A stretch of DNA of 27,886 bases, from positions 1 through 27,886 of the IMG/VR virus record IMGVR_UViG_3300012000_000103; one strand, 5' to 3'. The notes beneath the pieces are model-generated. The model was not told the DNA's origin. It saw only the letters and a list, made by a program, of their open reading frames with translations, and searched no databases. The translations under genes and the position numbers were made by a program. Position 1 is the first letter of the stretch, and every line of letters starts with the position of its first letter. This document shows, piece after piece, positions 1-6,380 of the stretch. Source of the DNA: a virus.

Positions 1-83
1 AATACAAACCAAGGTTCATCGTACTTAGTTTTTGTAAAAATCGCTGCATAAACAGGTTGACTATCAGCTTTTGTATACTTCAT
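1..83 (-). CDS. Partial small protein, unknown function (cut by window start)
   Basis: An ATG at 83-81 opens a reading frame that stays open to the window edge (27 codons visible, beginning MKYTKADSQP). A good ribosome binding site, AGGAG, lies 7 bases upstream, inside the end of the preceding gene. The gene overlaps the preceding stop codon (64-66) by 20 bases, as expected for a third gene in the leftward operon. The visible part shows no recognisable motif, so no function can be given. Confidence 0.6.
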   Translation of the reverse strand, partial: MKYTKADSQPVYAAIFTKTKYDEPWFV

Positions 84-549
84 TAATTAGCTCCTCTACT
101 GCTTCAATTTGGTGTTGTAACTTTGGTGCGTGTTTTTTACTGGCATATTGTAGAGCTGTTTGTAATCGTTTTAAAAACTCTTCTGCTCTGCCTCTTGGCC
201 CTAAAGCGTGGTGTGCTAGCATTTCTTGGCTTTCAACTGCTACAGCTCTAAGTTCGCCTTTTTTCGCTGGTTGCGTAGAGGGGGGTTTTTGGCCTAGAAT
301 TGCCAGAGCTTGGCGCTCAATTTCTGGATCGTATTTAACTACCTGTTGCACCCCTGTTTTAGCTTCTAGCATAACAAAATGCCTGCCCGGAAAGTGGGCC
401 TCTAATTCTTTTCTGGATGTGAACGTAAACGGGAATGCCCCTACTGGCTCATCATCAACCGTTGCAACCGGTAACGGCATACCGTTGTCTGCAACATGGA
501 CGGTGTAAACCTCGCCTCTTTTTTGAACGTAGATATTATTCTCTTGCAC
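64..549 (-). CDS. Hypothetical protein, 161 aa
   Basis: Second gene of the small leftward operon. The frame is open from a GTG at 561, but a GAGG sits 6 bases before the in-frame GTG at 549, so I place the start there; the 561 codon has no ribosome site. It overlaps the end of the upstream gene by 14 bases. The N-terminal half looks beta-rich. The C-terminal 60 residues are strongly helical and charged, with segments RAEEFLKRLQ and HQIEAVEELI that could form a coiled coil. I do not recognise the family. By position it may be an early or accessory protein. Confidence 0.7.
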   Translation of the reverse strand: MQENNIYVQKRGEVYTVHVADNGMPLPVATVDDEPVGAFPFTFTSRKELEAHFPGRHFVMLEAKTGVQQVVKYDPEIERQALAILGQKPPSTQPAKKGELRAVAVESQEMLAHHALGPRGRAEEFLKRLQTALQYASKKHAPKLQHQIEAVEELINEVYKS

Positions 550-787
550 ATTCCACCTCACGTAACCAGTTTAATTTATTAATCTTTTTGTAACGACGTT
601 TAAACTTTGGGAATTGACGTAGGTATTCTAAAGCCTCGTAGTAAATCTGGGTAGCCTCATCCGACAAAGCCCCCTCTAGGGGTAAGCCCAATTCGTAGCG
701 AAGCACGTCTTCGATAGCTTGTGCTATGACATGCAACTGTACTACGTCAAGCTTACCCCCTACGCTTTTTTTGAATCTCTGATTCAT
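536..787 (-). CDS. Hypothetical protein, 83 aa, probably translated from a leaderless mRNA
   Basis: The likely start is the ATG at 787-785 (protein begins MNQRFKKSVGGK). A longer frame begins at a TTG at 838 but would run through the promoter at 794-822 and has no ribosome site. No Shine-Dalgarno precedes 787; the -10 box ends 6 bases before it, so transcription is predicted to begin at the ATG itself. The protein is small and mostly helical: a middle segment (VVQLHVIAQAIEDVLRYELG) and a basic stretch (KFKRRYKKINK) suggest a compact helical or nucleic-acid-binding protein, but no family is recognised. It is first in an operon with the two genes to its left. Confidence 0.65.
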   Translation of the reverse strand: MNQRFKKSVGGKLDVVQLHVIAQAIEDVLRYELGLPLEGALSDEATQIYYEALEYLRQFPKFKRRYKKINKLNWLREVECARE

Positions 788-793
788 AATTAT

Positions 794-822
794 ATTATAG
801 CATAGGCTATATCTAAAGTCAA
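794..822 (-). promoter_or_regulatory. Strong sigma70-type promoter for the leftward operon
   Basis: On the minus strand TTGACT (822-817) is followed after exactly 17 bases by a perfect TATAAT (799-794), preceded by TGC, an extended -10. The expected transcription start falls at about 787, the first base of the ATG of the following gene. This is the best match to a host housekeeping promoter in the window and suggests early expression by host RNA polymerase. Confidence 0.8.
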
Positions 823-856
823 GTATTTTATTATACAATCGCTGGCACTTACGTAC

Positions 857-872
857 GCTAGTGTTTACTAGC
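857..872. repeat. Inverted repeat in the divergent promoter region
   Basis: GCTAGT and ACTAGC form a perfect 6-bp inverted repeat around a GTTT spacer. It sits in the 195-bp gene-free stretch (788-982) between the divergent operons, 35 bp behind the leftward -35 box and 80 bp before the rightward -10 box. It could be an operator for a dimeric regulator. The rest of the gap is AT-rich, with a short C-run near 881-886, and shows no gene. Confidence 0.4.
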
Positions 873-951
873 TATCACTACCCCCCAACACCACTTGTTA
901 TTATATCACAAATAAAAAAATAAAACAAGGTAGTTTTTTTGATACAACATG

Positions 952-960
952 TGTTATAAT
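952..960 (+). promoter_or_regulatory. Extended -10 promoter for the rightward replication operon
   Basis: TGT immediately followed by TATAAT (955-960) is an extended -10 element. No good -35 box lies 16-18 bases upstream (the area is a T-run), which extended -10 promoters tolerate. The start would be near 967, giving a short leader with a GGAGG site just before the ATG at 983. Confidence 0.6.
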
Positions 961-982
961 AGTTTTATCAAGTGGAGGAATT

Positions 983-1186
983 ATGACAAACAAATTTAAA
1001 GTTCAGATAGAAAGAGTTGAAAATGGTTATATTGTTACTAGTACTTTTGATGGTACTAGTATTAGCGATTTTACCACAACTACGTTTATTAAACAAGAAG
1101 TTAATGATGCTGTTGAGATTGCATTAAAGCATATCAGCAAAGCATCCGTAATGTTTTCAACTATGGATGACAAGGGGTCTTTATGA
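983..1186 (+). CDS. Hypothetical protein, 67 aa, first gene of the replication operon
   Basis: The ATG at 983 follows a strong GGAGG site (AGTGGAGGAATT). The protein begins MTNKFKVQIERVENGYIV and looks like two or three beta strands followed by one helix (NDAVEIALKHISK), a small alpha/beta fold. No family is recognised. Its last bases overlap the next start as ATGA, so translation is coupled to the nuclease gene. As the promoter-proximal gene of the replication operon it should be expressed early. An 8-bp inverted repeat lies inside it at 1037-1060. Confidence 0.7.
   Translation: MTNKFKVQIERVENGYIVTSTFDGTSISDFTTTTFIKQEVNDAVEIALKHISKASVMFSTMDDKGSL
1037..1060 (+). repeat. Perfect 8-bp inverted repeat inside the first gene of the operon
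   Basis: ACTAGTAC, an 8-base spacer TTTTGATG, then GTACTAGT. It can fold as a hairpin in the mRNA about 70 bases after the predicted transcription start, and it shares the CTAGT core with the inverted repeat at 857-872. It encodes the symmetric peptide TSTFDGTS, so it may simply reflect the protein; a regulatory role is inference. Confidence 0.35.
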
Positions 1187-2115
1187 ATACTTTAATCAAA
1201 GCAATGCAAGCAATGATAAATGACACAGAGCGTGTCAATTATCGTGACCGTAGAGCACACTATGCAAGTGGTAACTTAGCTTGTTTGCGAGATCAGTTTT
1301 GGTCTTGGAAAAAAGTTAAAGAAACTAATCCTACGGATTTTCTTGGTAGTATGAAAATGCTTGTCGGTAATGCTGTAGAATCGGGTATTGTAAACTCAAT
1401 GCTTTCTAAATTACATTTTGTTGGTTGGCATATTATTGGCACTCAAGTTCCTGTTGGCGGTAGCAATCCTAATTGGGACGGATATCTAGATTTGTTAATG
1501 GCAAAAAAGACTGAGACTGGTTGGGAAAAATTTGTAGTAGAAATTAAAACTAAGTCTGGTTATGGTGCTAACATGTTCTTTGAAAAACCAGAACCATCGC
1601 CAGAATATATGACTCAGATTGGCTTATATCTTAGAGATCTATCTAAAAAAGGAGTAACAAACAATGGCCTTTTTCTTTACATTTTGCTTTCTGATGATCA
1701 TTTTGGTGAACTTGTTTCTGTGTATTGCTCCTACGATTCTGAGACAGACACAGTTACGGCAAGCCACTTTGAACGAGGTAATGGGACTAGTGGTGAACTT
1801 AATGTTACCCTTAATCTTGCCGAAGCTTTGGAGCGATGGGTATTACTTGACGAGCATCTTCGTAATAATACTGTCCCTGCAGGTGAGTATAAATATAAGT
1901 ATGAACTCACTCCTGAGTTTCTACGTGAAATACCCGACGCAAAACTCAAAAGAATCGTCGAAGGGTCGCTAATCATGGGAGATTGGCAGCCAGTATATTC
2001 ACGTTACAAAGATTTGCAACTAGAGGTAGACAAAATAAACCCAGAAAGAACGGATGAAGAACGCGCCTTAGCAAGGGCTGAGTATCGCAGACGACATCCA
2101 AGAAGTAAAATCTAA
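1183..2115 (+). CDS. PD-(D/E)XK exonuclease, RecB/Cas4-like, 310 aa
   Basis: The RecB-family nuclease motifs appear in order: GNAVE at 62-66 (motif I Glu), NWDGYLDLL around 97-105 with the metal-binding Asp (99/103), VVEIKTKSGYG at 118-128 (the E-x-K of motif III) and YMTQIGLYL at 142-150 (the Q motif). Proteins of this family are metal-dependent DNA exonucleases used by phages in recombination and DNA end processing. There is no helicase domain, and only isolated cysteines rather than a Cas4 iron-sulphur cluster set. The start overlaps the previous stop (ATGA) and follows AAGGGG. It is the first recognisable enzyme of the operon and lies just before the small beta-rich protein and the ATPase, suggesting a joint role in recombination or replication. 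The family assignment is firm; 5'-3' versus 3'-5' polarity cannot be read from sequence. Confidence 0.85.
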   Translation: MNTLIKAMQAMINDTERVNYRDRRAHYASGNLACLRDQFWSWKKVKETNPTDFLGSMKMLVGNAVESGIVNSMLSKLHFVGWHIIGTQVPVGGSNPNWDGYLDLLMAKKTETGWEKFVVEIKTKSGYGANMFFEKPEPSPEYMTQIGLYLRDLSKKGVTNNGLFLYILLSDDHFGELVSVYCSYDSETDTVTASHFERGNGTSGELNVTLNLAEALERWVLLDEHLRNNTVPAGEYKYKYELTPEFLREIPDAKLKRIVEGSLIMGDWQPVYSRYKDLQLEVDKINPERTDEERALARAEYRRRHPRSKI

Positions 2116-2126
2116 AGGAGAAAACA

Positions 2127-2435
2127 ATGGCACATAACACAGCGAAAAAAACACCTGATCTCGGTATTGGTTACAAGGGAACCTATACTGATAAAGAAGG
2201 AAAGGAGCAAGAATATATTAAACTCTTGATTCGTGCAGAACAATTGGCTAACGTGGAAGCCGATGAAAAAGGCATGATTAAGTTGTCAGTATTTCCTAGT
2301 CTTTCTAAGAAAAAACAAACTGATCCAGACCTAGTAATTAAACCAGCATTGTCTAAAGCTAAGTCAGGTTCAGCAGTAGCACAAACTAATGGAGTACAAA
2401 ATGCAAGAGCAAAAGGATCAAACTTTCCTTTCTAG
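2127..2435 (+). CDS. Small beta-rich protein, candidate ssDNA-binding protein, 102 aa
   Basis: Starts after a strong AAAGGAGAAAACA site. The N-terminal 75 residues look like short beta strands (IGYKGTYTDKEGKEQEYIK, then MIKLSVFPSL with PDLVIKP), a pattern shared by small OB-like or DUF736-like phage proteins that sit beside recombination genes. The C-terminal 25 residues look disordered and end in NFPF. Many single-strand-binding proteins end in an acidic tail finishing in PF; here the tail is basic rather than acidic, so the resemblance is only partial. It lies between the nuclease and the ATPase, and its end overlaps the ATPase start by 35 bases. No firm family; ssDNA binding is inference. 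Confidence 0.65.
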   Translation: MAHNTAKKTPDLGIGYKGTYTDKEGKEQEYIKLLIRAEQLANVEADEKGMIKLSVFPSLSKKKQTDPDLVIKPALSKAKSGSAVAQTNGVQNARAKGSNFPF

Positions 2436-3240
2436 TAAAAAACTAGGTCTTGATGTCGATAGCTTTTTAAAGCATTTGCATAAAGAAGTTAACGGTATTA
2501 AGACAGGAATTGATCGCCTTGACGCGCAGCTTCTAGGATTAGCTGGCTTTGTTGGCATCATCGGCGAACCTAAAGCATGTAAGTCAACGCTTGCATTGCA
2601 AATTGCCGCGTATAACATAAGTCAAGGAAACCCAGTGTACTTCATTGACCAAGAGAACGGTAAGTCAAGGCTGTCTCATAGACTACTTTGCCACTTACAT
2701 GATCTTTCTTGGGGTGAACTAAAAAGAATGCCAAACGTGGGGGAGCTGTATCAACGGCTCTCCCAGTTACCTCTGCATTGTCATTTTGGTAAAGTTGATA
2801 TGACTGACATTGAAGCTGCTGTAGATAAGATGATGAAAGGTTATCCTAATAAAAAAGCTTTAGTTGTTGTAGATAGTTTACAATCTGTAGCAAGAAATCT
2901 TTCTGACTTAAGAATGTCAGTAGACCAATGGTTGCTAGATTTAGATGCTCTGAAGCTTAAGTATGATGGACAATTAACCATTCTTATTATCTGTGAAAAA
3001 AGACGTGGAGCTTACGGCGCAGCAAGTGTAGACTCTGCTAAAGAATCAGGCCGTATTGAATACAAGATTGAGCAACAACTTGATCTTAGAAATCAGGATG
3101 GTCAAATTATTATTGAATGTACTCTAAATAGAGATGGCCCAAAGGGTGTGCAAGTACCACTAGTTAAAGTGTTAAAGAACCCAGCTAATGAACATAGTTT
3201 TACTTTTAGACTTGAGCAAGAAGAGGAATTGAAAATATGA
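2401..3240 (+). CDS. RecA-fold ATPase (AAA_25/RepA-helicase type), 279 aa
   Basis: A P-loop ATPase of the RecA/DnaB superfamily. Walker A is GEPKACKST at 55-63, strand 2 ends in FIDQEN (81-86) with the expected catalytic Glu at 85, and Walker B is ALVVVDS with Asp158. Residues 30-75 resemble the region where DnaB-, RadA- and RepA-like proteins begin their ATPase core. The last Gly of the P-loop is Cys60, an unusual change. I chose the ATG at 2401 because GGAG lies 6 bases upstream; an in-frame ATG at 2389 has no such site. In context it is either the phage replicative helicase or a recombinase partner; no other helicase or primase is visible in the window. The end overlaps the next start (ATGA). 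Confidence 0.8.
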   Translation: MQEQKDQTFLSSKKLGLDVDSFLKHLHKEVNGIKTGIDRLDAQLLGLAGFVGIIGEPKACKSTLALQIAAYNISQGNPVYFIDQENGKSRLSHRLLCHLHDLSWGELKRMPNVGELYQRLSQLPLHCHFGKVDMTDIEAAVDKMMKGYPNKKALVVVDSLQSVARNLSDLRMSVDQWLLDLDALKLKYDGQLTILIICEKRRGAYGAASVDSAKESGRIEYKIEQQLDLRNQDGQIIIECTLNRDGPKGVQVPLVKVLKNPANEHSFTFRLEQEEELKI

Positions 3241-3725
3241 AAAATACTCAGATAATATTATCGGATACTGAATTATCAATATGCAAAACAATTGCAGAAT
3301 TGCGATATGCAAATAATAGAAAGTTTGGTGTTCGCAATTCAAAAATTGGCGCGCAATCAGATGAAGAAACTGATTTTGAGGGTATTTGCGCTGAATTAGC
3401 TTTTTGCAAACTTTATAATTTATATCCGGATTTTACAGTGTTTACTAGAAATACTGAGACAGACGCCGGAGATGTTATTTTTAACGGGCGCTCTGTTGAT
3501 GTTAAAACTACAAAGTATTTAACAGGAAAATTATTAGCCGCCCCATGGAAAAAAGCTACTGGAGATTTATTTGCATTAATGGTTGGAACTTCACCAACAT
3601 ATACTTTTAAAGGTTTTATGAAGCAAAGTGAGCTACTAAAAGACTCTAGATTAGGAGATCTTGGACATGGTCTAACTTTTATCGCTTATCAAAATGAACT
3701 TAAAGACTTTATGGAGTTATACTAA
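3237..3725 (+). CDS. PD-(D/E)XK nuclease-like protein, 162 aa
   Basis: A second, shorter nuclease-fold protein. Glu53 lies in the helix EGICAELAFCKLY, and GDVIFNGRSVDVKTT gives Asp79, Asp88 and Lys90, the D-x(n)-(D/E)-x-K signature. Small proteins with this layout act as endonucleases or structure-specific nucleases, but the substrate cannot be read from the sequence. It is translationally coupled to the ATPase by an ATGA overlap, and the polymerase start follows its stop after one base (TAATATG). Full length for a minimal nuclease fold; no other domain. The assignment rests on motif spacing, so moderate confidence. Confidence 0.65.
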   Translation: MKNTQIILSDTELSICKTIAELRYANNRKFGVRNSKIGAQSDEETDFEGICAELAFCKLYNLYPDFTVFTRNTETDAGDVIFNGRSVDVKTTKYLTGKLLAAPWKKATGDLFALMVGTSPTYTFKGFMKQSELLKDSRLGDLGHGLTFIAYQNELKDFMELY

Positions 3726-3726
3726 T

Positions 3727-5667
3727 ATGAAACTTATAGCACTCGACATTGAAACTACTGGACTTAATCCAAGGATCGATCGCATACATGGTATTGGGTT
3801 TGCCAGTGAAACTTCTGCCGGATATTTGGAGGCAACAGATGAAAAAATCAAAGCATATCTCAGTAATCCTGAGAACCATGTTGTTGGTCATAACATTCGC
3901 TTTGACCTTAAGTTTCTCATTGCTAATGGATTTGATGTAAAAGCTAAAATTTGGGATACAAAACTCATGGCCCAATTACAAAATGAGAATCGAGGATTGG
4001 GTTTAAAAGAACTATCGGGAGAAGATAGATTAGAAGCCAAAAGAGAAATTGATCGCGCAGTTTCTCAAATAAATGGCCGTTCGGTTGCAGACCTCTGTCG
4101 GGCTGATTTGGATAATCCCAGTCGGCCTTATAGAGAACTCATTGCAAAATATTGTAAAGAAGATTGTGAAAATACTTTAGCCTTATTTAATTCCTTGTCA
4201 GATTCATTAAAAATGATACATACAAGAATGCAAGAAAAGGGTTTTAAGAATACTGTGTTAACTTATTATACCGAAGAAACCATGCCCCTAGAATCAGTGT
4301 TACTTGATATGGAGTTACGTGGAATTAAATTAGATGAAGACAAATTAAGAGATTATAGAGCTAAATTGCTACTAGAAAACAACTATTTAATGGAACAATT
4401 AAACGACGTTTGCATTGACCAAATAACCAATATAGAAGGAGAACTCTATGAAGAAGCAATCGCAGAAAAGAAAAGTCAAAAAGGCAGGGATAATGTGCAA
4501 AGATCCAGTGCGAAGCATGGTACTAAATTTAATTGGCAAAGTGCGGATCATCTTTCAGCGCTTATCTTCGGCCAATACGGAATACCCGAAAGTGCTGTGG
4601 AAGAAACTGCGACAGGTAAACCGTCGACTTCAGAAAGCTCTCTCGAAAGTTTGCGACAAAGTCTTAAAGAGAGTGATCCGGTCCATAAAGTACTCACGCT
4701 CTACAAAACGTACAAAAAGAATCAGAAGTTAATTACGACTTATACGGGAGAGGAAAAGGGGCTAATGTCACAAATAGAGGATGGCCGCATCTATGCTGAG
4801 TATCTACAGGCTGGGCGTGGCAAAGAAGGTAGCAAAGGCGGCACTGTTACAGGTCGGCTGTCCTCTAGAAATCCAAACATGCAGAACCTACCGCGCGGTT
4901 CAGAAATCAAACGATTCTTTGTTCCTGATACAGAAAATGATGTATTTGTTTACTTTGACTATAGCCAGCTTGAATTAAGACTTGCGGCCCACTTATCTCA
5001 AGACCCCCTCTTAATACAGGCGTATAATGATAATCTAGACCTACATGAGATTACTGCAAAAGCTATAGGTGCCGACAGACAGGTAGGTAAATCCACTAAC
5101 TTCGCCATGATCTATGATGCCTCGGCATATAGATTGTCGGACATCATTAACAAAAGTATAGATGAATCTCAATATATTATTAACGAATTCTATAAGTTAT
5201 ATTCAGGCTATAAAAAGTATTTACAAAAACAGATGCGCTTTATGATGGTTAATGGTCTTGTGGTATCAGAAGCCGGTAGAACAAGAAGACTACCTGAGAT
5301 ATTGCAATTGCCGTCAAATACAAAAGAATGGCGACATGCTATAAAGCAAGGATATAATTTTCCTATTCAAAGTTTGGGAGCTAGTATAACTAAACGAGCG
5401 ATGATAGAGTTGCACAGGCGAAACTTTCGCATCGTAACTCAAGTTCACGATTCGGTTGTTATACAGCTTTCCAAAACTCAGGTAAATAAACTTGAAGAAA
5501 TTCAAGAAGTTGCTGAGACAATTTACCCTCTAACAGTGCCGTTAAAAGTTGATATAAAACTTTTGACTTCTTTGTTAGAATCTGATAAAATACAAATAGA
5601 AGGAGTAAAAAATGAGCAATGTAGCAACAGTAAGCAAAATAAAGGAAGCATCAAAAGCTATGCTTGA
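3727..5667 (+). CDS. polA-like: Family A DNA polymerase with 3'-5' exonuclease domain, 646 aa
   Basis: The phage replicative polymerase. The exonuclease domain has DIETT with Asp7/Glu9 (Exo I), HNIRFD with Asp60 (Exo II) and YCKED with Asp146 (Exo III), so proofreading should be active. The polymerase domain has motif A DYSQLELR (Asp411, Glu416), motif B with Arg451, Lys455, Phe459 and Tyr463, and motif C HDS at 574-576. Two positions are unusual: the Gly normally after motif B Tyr is Asp464, and the Glu normally after the motif C Asp is Ser576. No 5'-3' exonuclease domain is present, as is usual in phages. The frame is open from 3694, but the ATG at 3727 puts the conserved DIET motif at the N-terminus, where the family has it. 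The last 18 codons overlap the next gene. Confidence 0.95.
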   Translation: MKLIALDIETTGLNPRIDRIHGIGFASETSAGYLEATDEKIKAYLSNPENHVVGHNIRFDLKFLIANGFDVKAKIWDTKLMAQLQNENRGLGLKELSGEDRLEAKREIDRAVSQINGRSVADLCRADLDNPSRPYRELIAKYCKEDCENTLALFNSLSDSLKMIHTRMQEKGFKNTVLTYYTEETMPLESVLLDMELRGIKLDEDKLRDYRAKLLLENNYLMEQLNDVCIDQITNIEGELYEEAIAEKKSQKGRDNVQRSSAKHGTKFNWQSADHLSALIFGQYGIPESAVEETATGKPSTSESSLESLRQSLKESDPVHKVLTLYKTYKKNQKLITTYTGEEKGLMSQIEDGRIYAEYLQAGRGKEGSKGGTVTGRLSSRNPNMQNLPRGSEIKRFFVPDTENDVFVYFDYSQLELRLAAHLSQDPLLIQAYNDNLDLHEITAKAIGADRQVGKSTNFAMIYDASAYRLSDIINKSIDESQYIINEFYKLYSGYKKYLQKQMRFMMVNGLVVSEAGRTRRLPEILQLPSNTKEWRHAIKQGYNFPIQSLGASITKRAMIELHRRNFRIVTQVHDSVVIQLSKTQVNKLEEIQEVAETIYPLTVPLKVDIKLLTSLLESDKIQIEGVKNEQCSNSKQNKGSIKSYA

Positions 5668-5938
5668 TGCACTTGAAATGGCACCAGCAGAAAAGCGATT
5701 CCGCTTGCAAGTTGGTATTACACTTCAACCTCAAGGTAACTTGTCGTCAGAAGAAGTAAAGACCGCCATTAGAAAGTATCATCAAGCAGTTTCAAACTTT
5801 GATGAGAATCTACAGGCTGCTATGGTGTTTGATCTAGCTGCTGAGGATAGCGTGTTACAAGATATTTTTAAACGCGCCCAAGCCTCTATAACGCCAGTAG
5901 AAGCGGAGACTCAAAGTGTTGAAGCAGCCAAAGCATAG
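5612..5938 (+). CDS. Hypothetical protein, 108 aa
   Basis: Begins inside the polymerase 3' end (56-base overlap) after an AGAAGGAG site. The protein is mostly helical (IKEASKAMLDALEMAPAEKR at the N-terminus, then EEVKTAIRKYHQAVSNF) with an acidic, alanine-rich C-terminus. No enzyme motif or family is recognised. Being lodged between the polymerase and a resolvase, it could be a replication accessory protein; this is inference from position only. Its 3' end overlaps the GTG start of the next gene by 23 bases. Confidence 0.7.
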   Translation: MSNVATVSKIKEASKAMLDALEMAPAEKRFRLQVGITLQPQGNLSSEEVKTAIRKYHQAVSNFDENLQAAMVFDLAAEDSVLQDIFKRAQASITPVEAETQSVEAAKA

Positions 5939-6380
5939 GTTGTTTATTGACCCAGCCAGCATATCAACTGGCTGGGCCTTATTCTCAGATGACGAATTGG
6001 TTCGATCTGGGACTGTCGCAACAAATAAAAAAGATGACGTTTTTGATAGACTTAACTACATATTTAATGAATATAAAAAGTTGAAGTTTACAAACGTAGA
6101 TGAGGTACACATTGAGCAGCTTGTTCGCAACACTCATATTTATACACATTGGTCTGTTTCTGTTATTGCTATGGCTCTTTATAATCCAGATCGCACTATT
6201 GCTGCCGACATTAGCATATCGGCTTGGCAGAAGGCTACATCGTGGAAAACGACGAAAGATCCAATTAAAGCTTATAAAGGGCGGGTTAGCTCCGAAGACG
6301 AACTTGCCGCAATCGGGATGGGAACCTACTATACCAGAAGATTTTCTGGATTAGGCAAAAAAGCTAGGAGAAAAAAATGA
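5916..6380 (+). CDS. RuvC-like Holliday junction resolvase, 154 aa
   Basis: RNase H-fold endonuclease. The first strand LFIDPASISTGWALF carries Asp12, the second conserved segment EVHIEQ carries Glu67, and SSEDELAAIGMG near 125-136 carries the acidic pair expected before the last helix. This arrangement is that of RuvC-type crossover junction nucleases, which cut four-way DNA junctions made by recombination and clear branches before packaging. The start is GTG at 5916, supported by GGAG 7 bases upstream. The C-terminus is very basic (GLGKKARRKK), fitting DNA binding. It overlaps both neighbours, so it is part of the replication and recombination operon. Confidence 0.8.
   Translation: MLKQPKHRLFIDPASISTGWALFSDDELVRSGTVATNKKDDVFDRLNYIFNEYKKLKFTNVDEVHIEQLVRNTHIYTHWSVSVIAMALYNPDRTIAADISISAWQKATSWKTTKDPIKAYKGRVSSEDELAAIGMGTYYTRRFSGLGKKARRKK

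Noticed and set aside
71-508. 145-codon open frame on the plus strand opposite the 161-residue gene
   Set aside because: Antisense shadow; no ribosome site, unusual Ser/Cys-rich composition, and the opposite strand has a well-supported gene with SD and operon context.
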